40,211 bases of DNA from Staphylococcus croceilyticus (GTDB lineage Bacteria; Bacillota; Bacilli; Staphylococcales; Staphylococcaceae), in contig NZ_PPRD01000005.1 of NCBI RefSeq assembly GCF_002902575.1, forward strand, positions 1 through 40,211, in the 5' to 3' direction. Position 1 is the stretch's first letter. Each line of letters starts with the position of its first letter. Below the pieces are notes generated by a model. The model was not told the origin of the DNA, did no database searches, and worked only from the letters and a program-made list of their open reading frames with translations. A program made the position numbers and the translations under genes. Shown in pieces: positions 19,060 to 27,902 of this stretch.

Positions 19060-19997
19060 GAAACGTAGAGAAATTAAATCCAGGAGATTCAGTTGAGAAT
19101 TTCTTCATGATTCATAGAGCAACCCAAGGTGTTACTGCTCAAGGAAAAGACTACATGACGCTTTTCCTCCAAGATAAAAGTGGCGATATAGAATCAAAAT
19201 TATGGACGGTTACAAAAGAAGAAATGAAAATTTTAAAACCGGAAGAAATTGTTTGGGTTAAAGGTGATGTTATTAATTACCGAGGTCGCAAACAAATGAA
19301 AATCAATCAAATTCGATTGGCTAAACCTGAAGAAGGGTTCAAAACGCAAGATTTTATTGATGGTGCACCTTTGACACCGGCTGAATTACAAGAAGAAATT
19401 TCACATTATATTTTAGATATTGAAAATGCAAATTTACAACGTATAACACGTCATTTATTAAAAAAATATCAAGAAAAATTTTTCACTTATCCTGCAGCAA
19501 GTTCACATCATCATAATTTTGCGAGTGGTTTAAGTTATCATGTTTTAACAATGTTGCGAATCGCAAAATCATTATGTGATATTTATCCTCTATTAAACCG
19601 TAGCTTGCTATATAGTTCTATTATCTTACATGATTTAGGTAAAGTGAGAGAACTCAGCGGTCCTGTAGCGACTACGTATACAGTTGAAGGTAATTTACTT
19701 GGTCACATTTCAATCGCAAGTGACGAAGTAGCCGATGCTGCTAAAGAACTTGGTATCGAGGGTGAAGAAGTCATGCTATTACGTCATATGATTTTAGCGC
19801 ACCATGGTAAAATGGAATTCGGTTCTCCCAAATTACCACATTTAAAAGAAGCCGAAATTTTATTCTTCATCGATAATATTGATGCTAAGATGAATATGTT
19901 TGAAAAAGCCTTCAAGAAAACAGAAAAAGGGCAATTTACTGAACGTATCTTTGGTATGGAAAATCGTCAATTCTACAACCCAGAGAAATTAGATTAA
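19056..19997 (+). CDS. yhaM: 3'-5' exoribonuclease YhaM
   Basis: A protein of 313 residues. An OB-fold nucleic-acid binding domain lies at about 10-95 ([19 protein letters not shown]) and an HD-type metal-dependent domain at about 155-300: [25 protein letters not shown] and [11 protein letters not shown] hold the metal-binding His and Asp residues. YhaM trims RNA (and DNA) 3' ends; in S. aureus the homologue is Cbf1. Its ATG overlaps the yhaN stop (ATGA), so it is coupled to the yhaO-yhaN pair, combining DNA and RNA 3'-end activities in one transcript. Confidence 0.94.
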   Translation: MRNVEKLNPGDSVENFFMIHRATQGVTAQGKDYMTLFLQDKSGDIESKLWTVTKEEMKILKPEEIVWVKGDVINYRGRKQMKINQIRLAKPEEGFKTQDFIDGAPLTPAELQEEISHYILDIENANLQRITRHLLKKYQEKFFTYPAASSHHHNFASGLSYHVLTMLRIAKSLCDIYPLLNRSLLYSSIILHDLGKVRELSGPVATTYTVEGNLLGHISIASDEVADAAKELGIEGEEVMLLRHMILAHHGKMEFGSPKLPHLKEAEILFFIDNIDAKMNMFEKAFKKTEKGQFTERIFGMENRQFYNPEKLD

Positions 19998-20018
19998 AAT
20001 ATAATATCTTGATACAAC

Positions 20019-20062
20019 AAAAGCGATAATTGAAACTTCGATTAGTTTCAATTATCGCTTTT
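20019..20062. terminator. bidirectional terminator between yhaM and prsA
   Basis: A perfect 19-bp inverted repeat (20019-20037 with 20044-20062) with a 6-nt loop and A/T ends on both sides. It sits between convergent genes and can serve both strands. Confidence 0.93.
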
Positions 20063-20085
20063 TAATAACTTTTTAGTTTTGAAAA

Positions 20086-21054
20086 TTATGAAGATAAGCC
20101 AGCAGATGAGCTATCTTGTTGAGACTGTTGCTGTTTTAATTTATCAGGATTTAAAATTGTGTTTTCAACAGCTTTTTTAATATCTCTGTCTTTGTAGTCA
20201 ACGTTGTATTCTTTAAGTAAGTCTTTATAAGCATTAGTTAATAATTTAGGATTTTTTTGAACTTTTTGTTCAATAATCTTAGTTTTTAGGCTAGATTTTT
20301 CTTTGTTGAAGTCGTCTTCTTTATCGGCTTTAATAATATGGTAACCATAATCTGTTTTTACAACGTCAGATACTTGGCCTTCTTTAAGTTTGAATAAGGC
20401 TTTTTCAAAGCTACTTACCATTTGGCCTTTAACTACATAACCTAATGAACCATCTTTTTTAGCACTAGATGAATCCATTGATTCTTTTTTAGCGATTTCT
20501 CCAAATTTGCTTGGATTTTTTTCAACTTCTTTTTGGATTTCTTCAGCTTTCGCTTTAGCTTTCTTATCGCTTAAGCCTTCTTTATCGCTGTCACTTGATT
20601 TAACTTTAATTAAAATATGTGAAGCTTTTTTAGTGTCATCTTTTATTTCTTTATCAGATACATTAATTTTGTCAGTTAATAATTGTTTTTGATAAGCTGC
20701 TAGTTTTTTCTGTTCTTTATAATCATCTAAAGTCATACCTTGTTGTTTAAGCATACTTTCAAATTGGTCTTTACCACCATATTGTTTTTCTTCTTTTTTA
20801 ATATCATTGTCAATATCTTTAGTATCAACTTTATCTTTATATTTATCAGCTAAAATTTTATTTAATGCAATGCTAAATGAGGTACTTGCGATTTGATCAT
20901 CGCCAATTTTGTTCAATACATCTTTAACTTTAACATCTCCAGCTTTTGAAGAAATAAGTGTGTTACTTTCCGAATCAGTGGCATGATTACCACAAGCACC
21001 TAAAAGCAGGGCACTTGCTGTTACCGGAACAATTAATTTATTCATAATTTTCAT
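20086..21054 (-). CDS. prsA: foldase lipoprotein PrsA (peptidyl-prolyl isomerase)
   Basis: A protein of 322 residues. A signal peptide with the lipobox LLGAC makes Cys21 the lipidation site, so it is anchored on the outer face of the membrane. A charged helical chaperone region follows, then a parvulin-type PPIC domain (about 143-235: [40 protein letters not shown]) and a low-complexity Gln/Ser C-terminal tail. It assists folding of exported proteins. AAAGGAGCT lies before the first ATG, which favours that start over the internal Met4. In S. aureus prsA responds to cell-wall stress through VraSR. Confidence 0.95.
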   Translation of the reverse strand: MKIMNKLIVPVTASALLLGACGNHATDSESNTLISSKAGDVKVKDVLNKIGDDQIASTSFSIALNKILADKYKDKVDTKDIDNDIKKEEKQYGGKDQFESMLKQQGMTLDDYKEQKKLAAYQKQLLTDKINVSDKEIKDDTKKASHILIKVKSSDSDKEGLSDKKAKAKAEEIQKEVEKNPSKFGEIAKKESMDSSSAKKDGSLGYVVKGQMVSSFEKALFKLKEGQVSDVVKTDYGYHIIKADKEDDFNKEKSSLKTKIIEQKVQKNPKLLTNAYKDLLKEYNVDYKDRDIKKAVENTILNPDKLKQQQSQQDSSSAGLSS

Positions 21055-21178
21055 AGTTGATAGCTCCTTTTACATTAATAACAACGTAACTATAACATAT
21101 TCTAAGCGCTTCACCAATTAGAAACCGGCGCAATACTACCAAAGTCGTAGTTCTGATAAGACTTAAGAATTAAAAATT

Positions 21179-21206
21179 GCCAACAAAGTTCATTAACTCT
21201 GTTGGC
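21179..21206 (-). terminator. terminator after the DUF3267-like gene
   Basis: GCCAACA and TGTTGGC with inner AGTT/AACT pairing; on the minus strand a T-rich tract follows. It begins 7 nt past the stop of the minus-strand gene at 21213. Confidence 0.7.
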
Positions 21207-21212
21207 TTAATA

Positions 21213-21770
21213 TTAATATGTTGAATGGTAGGGCACTTTATTTAAAATACTAATGCCTGTTTGATGTTCTTCAATAAACTGTCCTTCATTTGAAAAAATG
21301 ATTATTTTTAAATATAAAAAGTCCATTACTGAAATACCTAAATTTAAGGCTAATAAGAACATAAAATAATGTCCATATTCAGGAAAACGTGTAGTTAAAA
21401 ATATTAAAATACCTGTAATAGTTATAAAAGGCATAACTAGATTTATACAAAAATAAATTTTATGCACAGGTGTACTAACATAAGTATTGAAATACGGTAA
21501 ATAACGCTTTTTATTTAACTTATGTGCTCTAAAAGACTTTAAATAAGGTAAAAAGAATAACAAGTGAATAGATTTATGAATAGGATACATCATAACCACA
21601 AAAAATAATAAAATTAAAAAGTATCTATCTGACAACGGTGTATCCACAAAGTAATACATAATTTCATAGCTTACGAAAAATGCAATAACAGTGGTTACAA
21701 AGCTAAGAAATGCTATTCTTGGTACCCCAAAACGAGCGTGAATGTCAATTTGTTGTTTACATAGAAACAT
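21213..21770 (-). CDS. DUF3267-like integral membrane protein
   Basis: A protein of 185 residues with about four membrane segments (roughly 17-40, 50-62, 108-127 and 135-155). The third position after the second helix reads YPIHKSIHLLFFLP: members of DUF3267 (putative zincin-type membrane peptidases) have an HExxH-like motif here, whereas this protein has H65-K-S-I-H69, lacking the glutamate. I therefore infer a family relative that may not be a peptidase. AGAGGTGG precedes the ATG. It sits between yhaH and prsA on the same strand, with its own terminator. Confidence 0.65.
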   Translation of the reverse strand: MFLCKQQIDIHARFGVPRIAFLSFVTTVIAFFVSYEIMYYFVDTPLSDRYFLILLFFVVMMYPIHKSIHLLFFLPYLKSFRAHKLNKKRYLPYFNTYVSTPVHKIYFCINLVMPFITITGILIFLTTRFPEYGHYFMFLLALNLGISVMDFLYLKIIIFSNEGQFIEEHQTGISILNKVPYHSTY

Positions 21771-21906
21771 ATTTCCACCTCTTAATAGGTCATATATACG
21801 CTAAGTATTATCTAACTTACCATGGATAAAATCAAGATAATATTTACACTGAATACGTCATAATAAAGAATCTAAAATAATAATGCCTTTTACTTATAAA
21901 TAAAGA

Positions 21907-21944
21907 AGCCAGTAAATGAATTTGTAAAAACTCATTTACTGGCT
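21907..21944 (-). terminator. terminator after the YhaH-like gene
   Basis: Perfect 13-bp arms AGCCAGTAAATGA (21907-21919) and TCATTTACTGGCT (21932-21944); on the minus strand a T-rich tract follows. Lies 49 nt past the stop at 21993. Confidence 0.75.
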
Positions 21945-21992
21945 ATTTATCTAGAAATTATATTCCAAACCTCTCACTAACTAACAGCAATA

Positions 21993-22370
21993 TTATTTTT
22001 TATCCTTTGAAAATGTATTGCTGATTTCTTCACCACGATTTTGTAGATTTTCAATATGTGATTTTAATTTTTCAATGTTAGGATTGATATCTGATTTAAA
22101 GTCACCAATTAATGCTTTAAATTCATCACCAATTTCGCTACCATATTGAACACCGTCATTTTTTACTTGTTTACTATAATCAATGATATTATGGAAGCTA
22201 CGTTTAACTGATTCAATTTCGCGTTCTAATTCTGAACGGGCACCAGTTGGCACTTTAGTACCATTAGTGTCACCTTCAATTACACCACGATCATCACGGT
22301 TCATCCATGAAACAGCGACACCAGCTGCTACGCCAACGCCAATACCAAATAATACGCGTGTTACTTTCAT
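21993..22370 (-). CDS. yhaH: YtxH-domain protein (YhaH-like)
   Basis: A protein of 125 residues. The N terminus is a glycine-rich hydrophobic helix (about 6-22, VLFGIGVGVAAGVAVSW) followed by a charged linker and a helical region (about 48-120), as in YtxH/general-stress-type small membrane proteins. In Bacillus, yhaH lies between prsA and hit, the same neighbourhood as here, which supports the name. Role unknown. GAGGAG lies upstream of the ATG. The 136-nt gap to hit (22371-22506) is A+T-rich and shows no other feature. Confidence 0.75.
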   Translation of the reverse strand: MKVTRVLFGIGVGVAAGVAVSWMNRDDRGVIEGDTNGTKVPTGARSELEREIESVKRSFHNIIDYSKQVKNDGVQYGSEIGDEFKALIGDFKSDINPNIEKLKSHIENLQNRGEEISNTFSKDKK

Positions 22371-22506
22371 ATTTATATTCTCCTCACTTAATATCGTCGT
22401 TTTAATAAGTTTAAAATTAAATTATTAGTTCAATATCTTAAATTTAATTTTTTTAAAAACTTAATTTAATTCTATATTACCCTTTAAAGACATACAATAT
22501 GCAGAA

Positions 22507-22932
22507 TTATTCAAATTGAGCTTTAATCTGCTCTGCAATTTCTTTTTTCTTACTGTCATCAATTTCATCTTCATGTGTATTCCACTTATAACCAAAGCCA
22601 TCGATATCATTCTCATAGCGTGGTAAGAAATGGAAATGAAGGTGGAATACAGATTGATCAGCAAACTCGCCATTATTTTGAATAATATTTAAACCATCAG
22701 GATTGAATGCTTTTTTAATAGCATTTGCCACTTTAGGAATTGCAGCACCAATGTGTTTCATTGTTTCTTCGTCTGTTTCAAAAATATTTGGAGAAGCTTT
22801 TTTAGGAATTAATAAAGTATGACCTTTAGTAACTTGCGAAATATCTAAAAACGCATATACATAATCATTTTCATATACTTTATAACTTGGAATTTCACCA
22901 GTTAAAATTTTACCAAATACTGTTTCTGCCAT
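22507..22932 (-). CDS. hit: HIT-family hydrolase
   Basis: A histidine-triad nucleotide-binding protein of 141 residues, likely hydrolysing purine nucleoside phosphoramidates or similar. The triad appears as HLHFHFLPRY preceded by FADQSVF; the N-terminal CxxC metal pair of some HIT proteins is absent (FGKILTGEIPSYKVYE). ATG 22932 has AGGAG ten nt upstream; an in-frame codon at 22965 lacks a site. It is divergent from ecsA, an arrangement conserved in Bacillus. Confidence 0.93.
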   Translation of the reverse strand: MAETVFGKILTGEIPSYKVYENDYVYAFLDISQVTKGHTLLIPKKASPNIFETDEETMKHIGAAIPKVANAIKKAFNPDGLNIIQNNGEFADQSVFHLHFHFLPRYENDIDGFGYKWNTHEDEIDDSKKKEIAEQIKAQFE

Positions 22933-23064
22933 TTGAATACACTCCTTATGCCTTATTTTACTCAATATTATATCATTACTGTATTAAAATTTCGTTAGTA
23001 AGGCATAGCTAACTTTAGTAGTTAGGGAATGATTTTGGTACAATGTAAGTCATGGAGGTGCCTT

Positions 23065-23802
23065 ATGACAGTAAAGGTTGAACATCTTACAGGAGGTTAC
23101 GGCAAACGTCCTGTAATTGAAGATATTAATTTTGAATTAAAAGAGGGTGAAATCGTAGGCTTAATAGGGCTTAATGGTGCAGGTAAAAGTACAACAATTA
23201 AGCATATGTTGGGATTATTAACGCCTATGGAAGGTACGCTCTCTATTTCCAATACAAATATAACTGATGATATCGAAGTTTATCGCAGAAAATTATCATA
23301 TATACCTGAATCTCCAGTGATTTATGAGGAACTAACATTAGAAGAACATATTGCTATGACGGCTATGGCGTATCAAATCAGTGAAGAAGAAGCTATGAAA
23401 CGTGCGCGTCCATTACTCAAAACATTTAGATTAGAAAATGAACTTAAAGTATTCCCGAGTCACTTTTCAAAAGGGATGAAACAAAAAGTAATGATTATTT
23501 GTGCCTTTATTGTTAATCCCGAACTTTATATTATCGATGAACCATTCTTAGGTCTCGATCCATTAGGTATTCAGTCTATGCTTGATTTAATGGTTGAGAA
23601 GAAGAATGAAGGACGCACTGTGTTGATGAGTACACATATTCTTGCGACGGCAGAACGTTATTGTGACCGCTTCATTATTCTTGATAAAGGTAGAGTGGTA
23701 GGATTTGGCGATTTAGACCAACTTCGTGAGCAAACAGGCTTACATCACCAGACACTTGATAACATTTATATACATGTCACACAAGGTGGTCAACATACAT
23801 GA
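23065..23802 (+). CDS. ecsA: ABC transporter ATP-binding protein EcsA
   Basis: A protein of 245 residues with Walker A GLNGAGKST (about 38-46), Q-loop YIPESPVIYEEL, a variant signature HFSKGMKQKVMI (the canonical LSGGQ is replaced by FSKGM, usual in EcsA), Walker B LYIIDEPFLGLDP and switch His in STHILA. Ecs affects protein secretion, proteolysis and competence in Bacillus and virulence in S. aureus. ATG 23065 follows GGAGGTG; earlier in-frame codons lack a site. It overlaps ecsB by 4 nt (ATGA). Confidence 0.95.
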   Translation: MTVKVEHLTGGYGKRPVIEDINFELKEGEIVGLIGLNGAGKSTTIKHMLGLLTPMEGTLSISNTNITDDIEVYRRKLSYIPESPVIYEELTLEEHIAMTAMAYQISEEEAMKRARPLLKTFRLENELKVFPSHFSKGMKQKVMIICAFIVNPELYIIDEPFLGLDPLGIQSMLDLMVEKKNEGRTVLMSTHILATAERYCDRFIILDKGRVVGFGDLDQLREQTGLHHQTLDNIYIHVTQGGQHT

Positions 23803-25022
23803 ATAAATCAGCTATAGCATTATTTCAGCAGCGCCATAAAGCGATTCGTAAGGAAAAAAACTATTATAATAAGTTTATATTTAATGGGCATTTTTCAGTA
23901 TTCCTACTCATACTACTTGGTGCGTTTATCCTTGGATATGGGCAATGGTTAAAACATATGCCTACGCACATCGATTATGCGTTATTTGCGAGTCTTGTTT
24001 TAGCCATCACATCTATATTTCCCATTAGAACGTTCTTAAAAGATGCTGACCGAATATTCCTTTTACCTTTTGAGAAACACATGAGAGAATATATGAATTT
24101 AAGCTTAAGATATAGCTATTTCAACCGTATCATCATTCAACTCGTTTTAATAATTGTGCTATTTCCATTATTCTATAAACTGACTCATGGGTTAAGCTTA
24201 GACTACATTCTCTTAATAGTTTTAGTCCTTATCCATCCGTTTCTTGGCTTATTACTAAGATGGAAATGGTATCAAGCACATTTATCAAGTTGGTCACTGA
24301 ATGTCATCCTATTTGTACTTAATGGATTAGCATATTATCTTGTGCTAGGTCTTCAAATGTACTGGGGAATTATTTTCACAATTATCTTGTTGCTAGCGAT
24401 TTTCTTACTTCCGAAAATGAAGCACGGCTACTTATTCCCGTGGGAACGTATGATATTAATTGAAGAACGTCATCATACCAATTATTATAAATTCGTTAAT
24501 ATGTTTACTGATGTTAAGCATTTGAAAGAAACAGCAGTAAGACGACAATATTTAGATTTCTTGTTACCCACTCCTAAAGGACAACGTTTTAGTTCAAAAA
24601 ATATGTATTTATATTTATTTACACGTAGTTTCGTAAGGGGAAGAGATGCCTTTACTATTATCTTAAGATTAGTAGTGATTGCACTTATCTTAATGATTTG
24701 GTTATCATTCCCAATTGTAACAGTAATTATTGGAAGCTTATTTATGTACATTATCTTGTTGCAAATGTCTCAATTCTATACACAGCAAGCATATGGACTA
24801 TGGCCTCAAGTATGGCCGGTATCAGATGCTGAAGTAATTAAAGGTTATGAAAAATTCTTATATCGCTTGATGGTAATGATAGGAGTTATTTTCTCTATAA
24901 CGTTTATCATCATTTATCCGCAATACTTTATCTTCGCGATTGTCTTCTTTATAGTAGGATGGCTTACAATTCGAAGCACAATCAAAAAACTACAATATCA
25001 AGAATCTTTATTAAAAGATTAA
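23799..25022 (+). CDS. ecsB: ABC transporter membrane protein EcsB
   Basis: A protein of 407 residues with a charged, Arg/Lys-rich start (FQQRHKAIRKEKNYYNKF), typical of EcsB, then about eight to ten membrane segments in two blocks (about 30-210 and 285-395) split by a charged cytoplasmic loop. It is the membrane partner of EcsA, to which it is coupled by the 4-nt overlap. There is no ecsC in the window; the next gene is convergent traP. Confidence 0.93.
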   Translation: MNKSAIALFQQRHKAIRKEKNYYNKFIFNGHFSVFLLILLGAFILGYGQWLKHMPTHIDYALFASLVLAITSIFPIRTFLKDADRIFLLPFEKHMREYMNLSLRYSYFNRIIIQLVLIIVLFPLFYKLTHGLSLDYILLIVLVLIHPFLGLLLRWKWYQAHLSSWSLNVILFVLNGLAYYLVLGLQMYWGIIFTIILLLAIFLLPKMKHGYLFPWERMILIEERHHTNYYKFVNMFTDVKHLKETAVRRQYLDFLLPTPKGQRFSSKNMYLYLFTRSFVRGRDAFTIILRLVVIALILMIWLSFPIVTVIIGSLFMYIILLQMSQFYTQQAYGLWPQVWPVSDAEVIKGYEKFLYRLMVMIGVIFSITFIIIYPQYFIFAIVFFIVGWLTIRSTIKKLQYQESLLKD

Positions 25023-25030
25023 TAATTAAA

Positions 25031-25084
25031 AAAGGTTGTCTTAAGTTAGTGAGAACTAAATCTCAGTTAACTAAGACAACCTTT
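25031..25084. terminator. bidirectional terminator between ecsB and traP
   Basis: AAAGGTTGTCTTA (25031-25043) pairs perfectly with TAAGACAACCTTT (25072-25084), with further inner pairing around GAGA/TCTC. T-rich on the plus strand; convergent genes on either side. Confidence 0.9.
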
Positions 25085-25093
25085 ATTTTTAAA

Positions 25094-25594
25094 TTAATCT
25101 TTAATTGGATATAAATATCTTTCGAAATAACTAGAATGTTGCGCACTTGAACCAAAGTAATGTCTCAATGCGTCTTTAGAGAAGTAATCTTTAAACGTAT
25201 CTGATTCTTTAAAGTCTTCATAAGCTTGGCGGTTAACAAAGCCAAAGTATACTTTATAAGTTGTGCCTTCTTCGGGTTTTAAAAAACGATAACTTTTAAA
25301 ACCAGCGAAATTGTCTAATTTTAAATCTAGATTGGCAAGTCTTTTTTCTAATTGATGTGAATGATCGTCAGATGATGGGATGAATAATGCGGAATAAAAA
25401 TGTTGATTGTTTAATTCATTGATTTCAACAACTGTATCATAAACAGTAGGGTGCTTTAAAATCGATTTTTCTTCTGTTTCTTCGATGATGACAGAAGAAT
25501 CATTTGTAGAAAATAAAAATAAATTTCTTTCTGGGTTATTTAATCGAATTTGATTTAAGTAACTATAAGTCCCATAAGTTGTATATATTTTCAT
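25094..25594 (-). CDS. traP: TRAP, antibiotic-biosynthesis-monooxygenase-fold protein (HmoB-like)
   Basis: A protein of 166 residues with a C-terminal ABM/dimeric alpha-beta-barrel region (about 65-160). His65, His78 and His153 match, one residue shifted, the three histidines reported as phosphorylated in S. aureus TRAP (66, 79, 154). TRAP was proposed as a quorum-sensing regulator of agr, a role later disputed; homologues such as Bacillus HmoB are haem-degrading monooxygenases. The haem operon hemEHY lies just beyond, divergently, which suits a haem-related function. GGGAGG precedes the ATG. Confidence 0.88.
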   Translation of the reverse strand: MKIYTTYGTYSYLNQIRLNNPERNLFLFSTNDSSVIIEETEEKSILKHPTVYDTVVEINELNNQHFYSALFIPSSDDHSHQLEKRLANLDLKLDNFAGFKSYRFLKPEEGTTYKVYFGFVNRQAYEDFKESDTFKDYFSKDALRHYFGSSAQHSSYFERYLYPIKD

Positions 25595-25752
25595 GATTCA
25601 TACCTCCCTTATTGCTTATATTATACGATTAAACAGGGATTGTTGCTATATCAATTATTTATATAATTTAATTATTTTAAAGTCAGAATAGACCTTATTA
25701 TTAATAGTTTTGTTTATATAAAATAGTTTATAATTACTGTTAAAAGTAATTT

Positions 25753-25769
25753 TATATTCATTGAATATA
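25753..25769. promoter_or_regulatory. 8-1-8 palindrome upstream of hemE
   Basis: TATATTCA and TGAATATA flank a single T: a perfect 17-nt palindrome, directly followed by a TATACT that could be a -10 element (25770-25775). Operator-like in form. The regulator is unknown. Confidence 0.5.
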
Positions 25770-25783
25770 TATACTAAAGTGCT

Positions 25784-25801
25784 ATGTCATTTTTATGACA
25801 T
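25784..25801. promoter_or_regulatory. 7-4-7 inverted repeat upstream of hemE
   Basis: ATGTCAT, TTTT, ATGACAT: perfect arms, 76 nt before the hemE start. It lies where transcription from TATACT (25770) would begin. Confidence 0.45.
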
Positions 25802-25847
25802 TTAATGTAGTATAAACGATAAAATTAACATGATATGATATTATAGA

Positions 25848-25862
25848 TAAGAATGATTATAA
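25848..25862. promoter_or_regulatory. hemE: PerR/Fur-box-like site before hemE
   Basis: TAAGAATGATTATAA differs from the PerR-type 7-1-7 consensus TTATAATNATTATAA at two of 14 specified positions. It ends just before the ribosome site TTTAGGAGG. In A+T-rich DNA such matches arise by chance, so this is tentative. Confidence 0.35.
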
Positions 25863-25876
25863 TTTAGGAGGATATT

Positions 25877-26914
25877 ATGGTGCATAATAAAAATAATACG
25901 ATTTTACAAACAATTAAAGGTGAACAGACATCCCATACACCTGTATGGTTTATGCGCCAAGCTGGAAGATCTCAACCCGAATATCGTAAATTGAAAGAGA
26001 AATATTCTTTATTTGAGATTACACACCAACCAGAATTATGTGCTTATGTAACACATTTACCAGTAGATAACTACAATACGGATGCAGCCGTCCTATATAA
26101 AGATATTATGACACCACTTAAACCAATAGGGGTGGATGTGGAAATTAAATCAGGGATTGGTCCAGTTATTCATAATCCAATTAAATCAGTTAAAGATGTA
26201 GAAAAACTTACGCAAATAGATCCTAAAAGAGATGTACCTTATGTATTAGAAACGATTAAGATTCTTACGCAAGAGAAATTAAATGTTCCATTAATCGGTT
26301 TTACTGGTGCACCATTTACACTAGCTTCATACATGATAGAAGGCGGGCCTTCTAAAAATTATAACTTTACGAAAGCCATGATGTATGGGGATGAAGAAAC
26401 GTGGTTTGCGTTAATGAATCATCTTGTAGAAATTTCTATTGATTACGTGGCAGCTCAAGTTGAAGCAGGTGCTGAATTGATTCAAATCTTTGATTCATGG
26501 GTAGGTGCACTTAACGTTCAAGATTATCGCTATTATATTAAACCTTCTATGGAACAATTGATTAACGGTATTAAAGCACGTTATGATGTGCCGGTTATTC
26601 TATTCGGCGTTGGAGCAAGCCACTTAATTAACGAATGGAACGATTTACCAATTGATGTTTTAGGTTTAGATTGGCGTACATCAATTACACAAGCAAATCA
26701 ATTAGGTGTTAATAAAACGCTTCAAGGTAATTTAGATCCATCTTTATTACTTGCCCCTTGGGAAGTTCTTGAGAAAAGAATTAAATCAATCCTTGACGAG
26801 GGATTAGAAAGAGGTAAACATATCTTTAACTTGGGACACGGTGTTTTTCCAGATGTTCAACCAGATACACTTAAGCGTGTGACACAATTTGTACATGACT
26901 ACACACAAAAGTAA
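25877..26914 (+). CDS. hemE: uroporphyrinogen decarboxylase
   Basis: The enzyme that converts uroporphyrinogen III to coproporphyrinogen III, cytoplasmic. The product is 345 residues, normal for the family. The N-terminal signature [16 protein letters not shown], the DILG-like substrate loop here as [37 protein letters not shown] and the C-terminal [13 protein letters not shown] are all present. First gene of hemE-hemH-hemY, with a 282-nt upstream region holding three palindromes. TTTAGGAGG precedes the ATG. Confidence 0.97.
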   Translation: MVHNKNNTILQTIKGEQTSHTPVWFMRQAGRSQPEYRKLKEKYSLFEITHQPELCAYVTHLPVDNYNTDAAVLYKDIMTPLKPIGVDVEIKSGIGPVIHNPIKSVKDVEKLTQIDPKRDVPYVLETIKILTQEKLNVPLIGFTGAPFTLASYMIEGGPSKNYNFTKAMMYGDEETWFALMNHLVEISIDYVAAQVEAGAELIQIFDSWVGALNVQDYRYYIKPSMEQLINGIKARYDVPVILFGVGASHLINEWNDLPIDVLGLDWRTSITQANQLGVNKTLQGNLDPSLLLAPWEVLEKRIKSILDEGLERGKHIFNLGHGVFPDVQPDTLKRVTQFVHDYTQK

Positions 26915-26960
26915 GAACTGTTAATAAAGAAATTTATTATTAAAGGGAAGGTTTTAAATA

Positions 26961-27884
26961 ATGACTAAAACAGTAGGTTTATTAGTTATGGCGTATGGCA
27001 CACCATATAAAGAAAGTGATATTGAGCCATATTATACAGATATTAGACATGGTAAAAGACCATCTGAAGAAGAACTTCAAGACTTAAAAGATCGCTATGA
27101 ATTTATTGGAGGACTTTCTCCATTAGCGGGCACAACAGATCGTCAAGCTGAGGCATTAAGAGATGCTTTAAACGACGCATATGAGAATGTAGAATTTAAA
27201 TTGTATTTAGGGTTAAAACACATTTCTCCATATATTGAAGAGGCAGTTGAAAAAATGAACAAAGATGGTATTGAAGAAGCGGTAACTGTAGTACTAGCGC
27301 CTCATTATTCAAGCTTCTCAGTAGGTTCTTATAATAAACGTGCAAAAGAAGAAGCGGATAAATACCGTATTAAACTTTATCACGTTGAACATTACTATCA
27401 ACAACCTAAATTTATTGAATATTGGACTAATAAAATCAATGAAACGTTAGAACAAATTCCTAGTGAAGAACATGATGACACAGTATTAGTCGTATCTGCA
27501 CATAGTTTACCTAAGGGTCTTATCGAAAGAAATAATGATCCTTATCCTGATGAACTACAAGATACAATGAACCGCTTAGCATCTTCATCTAATATTTTAC
27601 ATGTAGCACAAGGCTGGCAATCTGAAGGACATACAGGCACGCCATGGTTAGGGCCTGACGTTCAAGATTTAACACGTGAACTTTACAATGAACATCACTA
27701 TAAAAACTTTATCTATACCCCAGTTGGTTTTGTATGTGAACATTTAGAAGTTTTATATGATAACGATTATGAATGTAAAGTGGTATGTGAAGAATTAGGT
27801 GCAAATTATTATCGCCCAGATATGCCAGATACGCATCCATTATTTATTGGTGCAATCGTCGATGAAGTAAAAACAGTTTTTTAA
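26961..27884 (+). CDS. hemH: coproporphyrin ferrochelatase (CpfC/HemH)
   Basis: A protein of 307 residues that, in Gram-positive bacteria, inserts Fe2+ into coproporphyrin III. The conserved metal-binding residues are visible as His181 (VSAHSLPKG) and Glu263 (PVGFVCEHLEVLYD, with the Glu after His261). GGLSPLAGTT marks the N-terminal substrate side. It follows hemE by 46 nt without a terminator. AAAGGGAAGG precedes the ATG. Confidence 0.96.
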   Translation: MTKTVGLLVMAYGTPYKESDIEPYYTDIRHGKRPSEEELQDLKDRYEFIGGLSPLAGTTDRQAEALRDALNDAYENVEFKLYLGLKHISPYIEEAVEKMNKDGIEEAVTVVLAPHYSSFSVGSYNKRAKEEADKYRIKLYHVEHYYQQPKFIEYWTNKINETLEQIPSEEHDDTVLVVSAHSLPKGLIERNNDPYPDELQDTMNRLASSSNILHVAQGWQSEGHTGTPWLGPDVQDLTRELYNEHHYKNFIYTPVGFVCEHLEVLYDNDYECKVVCEELGANYYRPDMPDTHPLFIGAIVDEVKTVF

Positions 27885-27902
27885 TAAAGGAAGGGACTCA
27901 TA

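Noticed and set aside
21100..21115. cre-like site (AAGCGCTT) upstream of prsA
   Set aside because: The 8-bp core is palindromic but the flanks match the CcpA consensus poorly; prsA is not known as a CcpA target.
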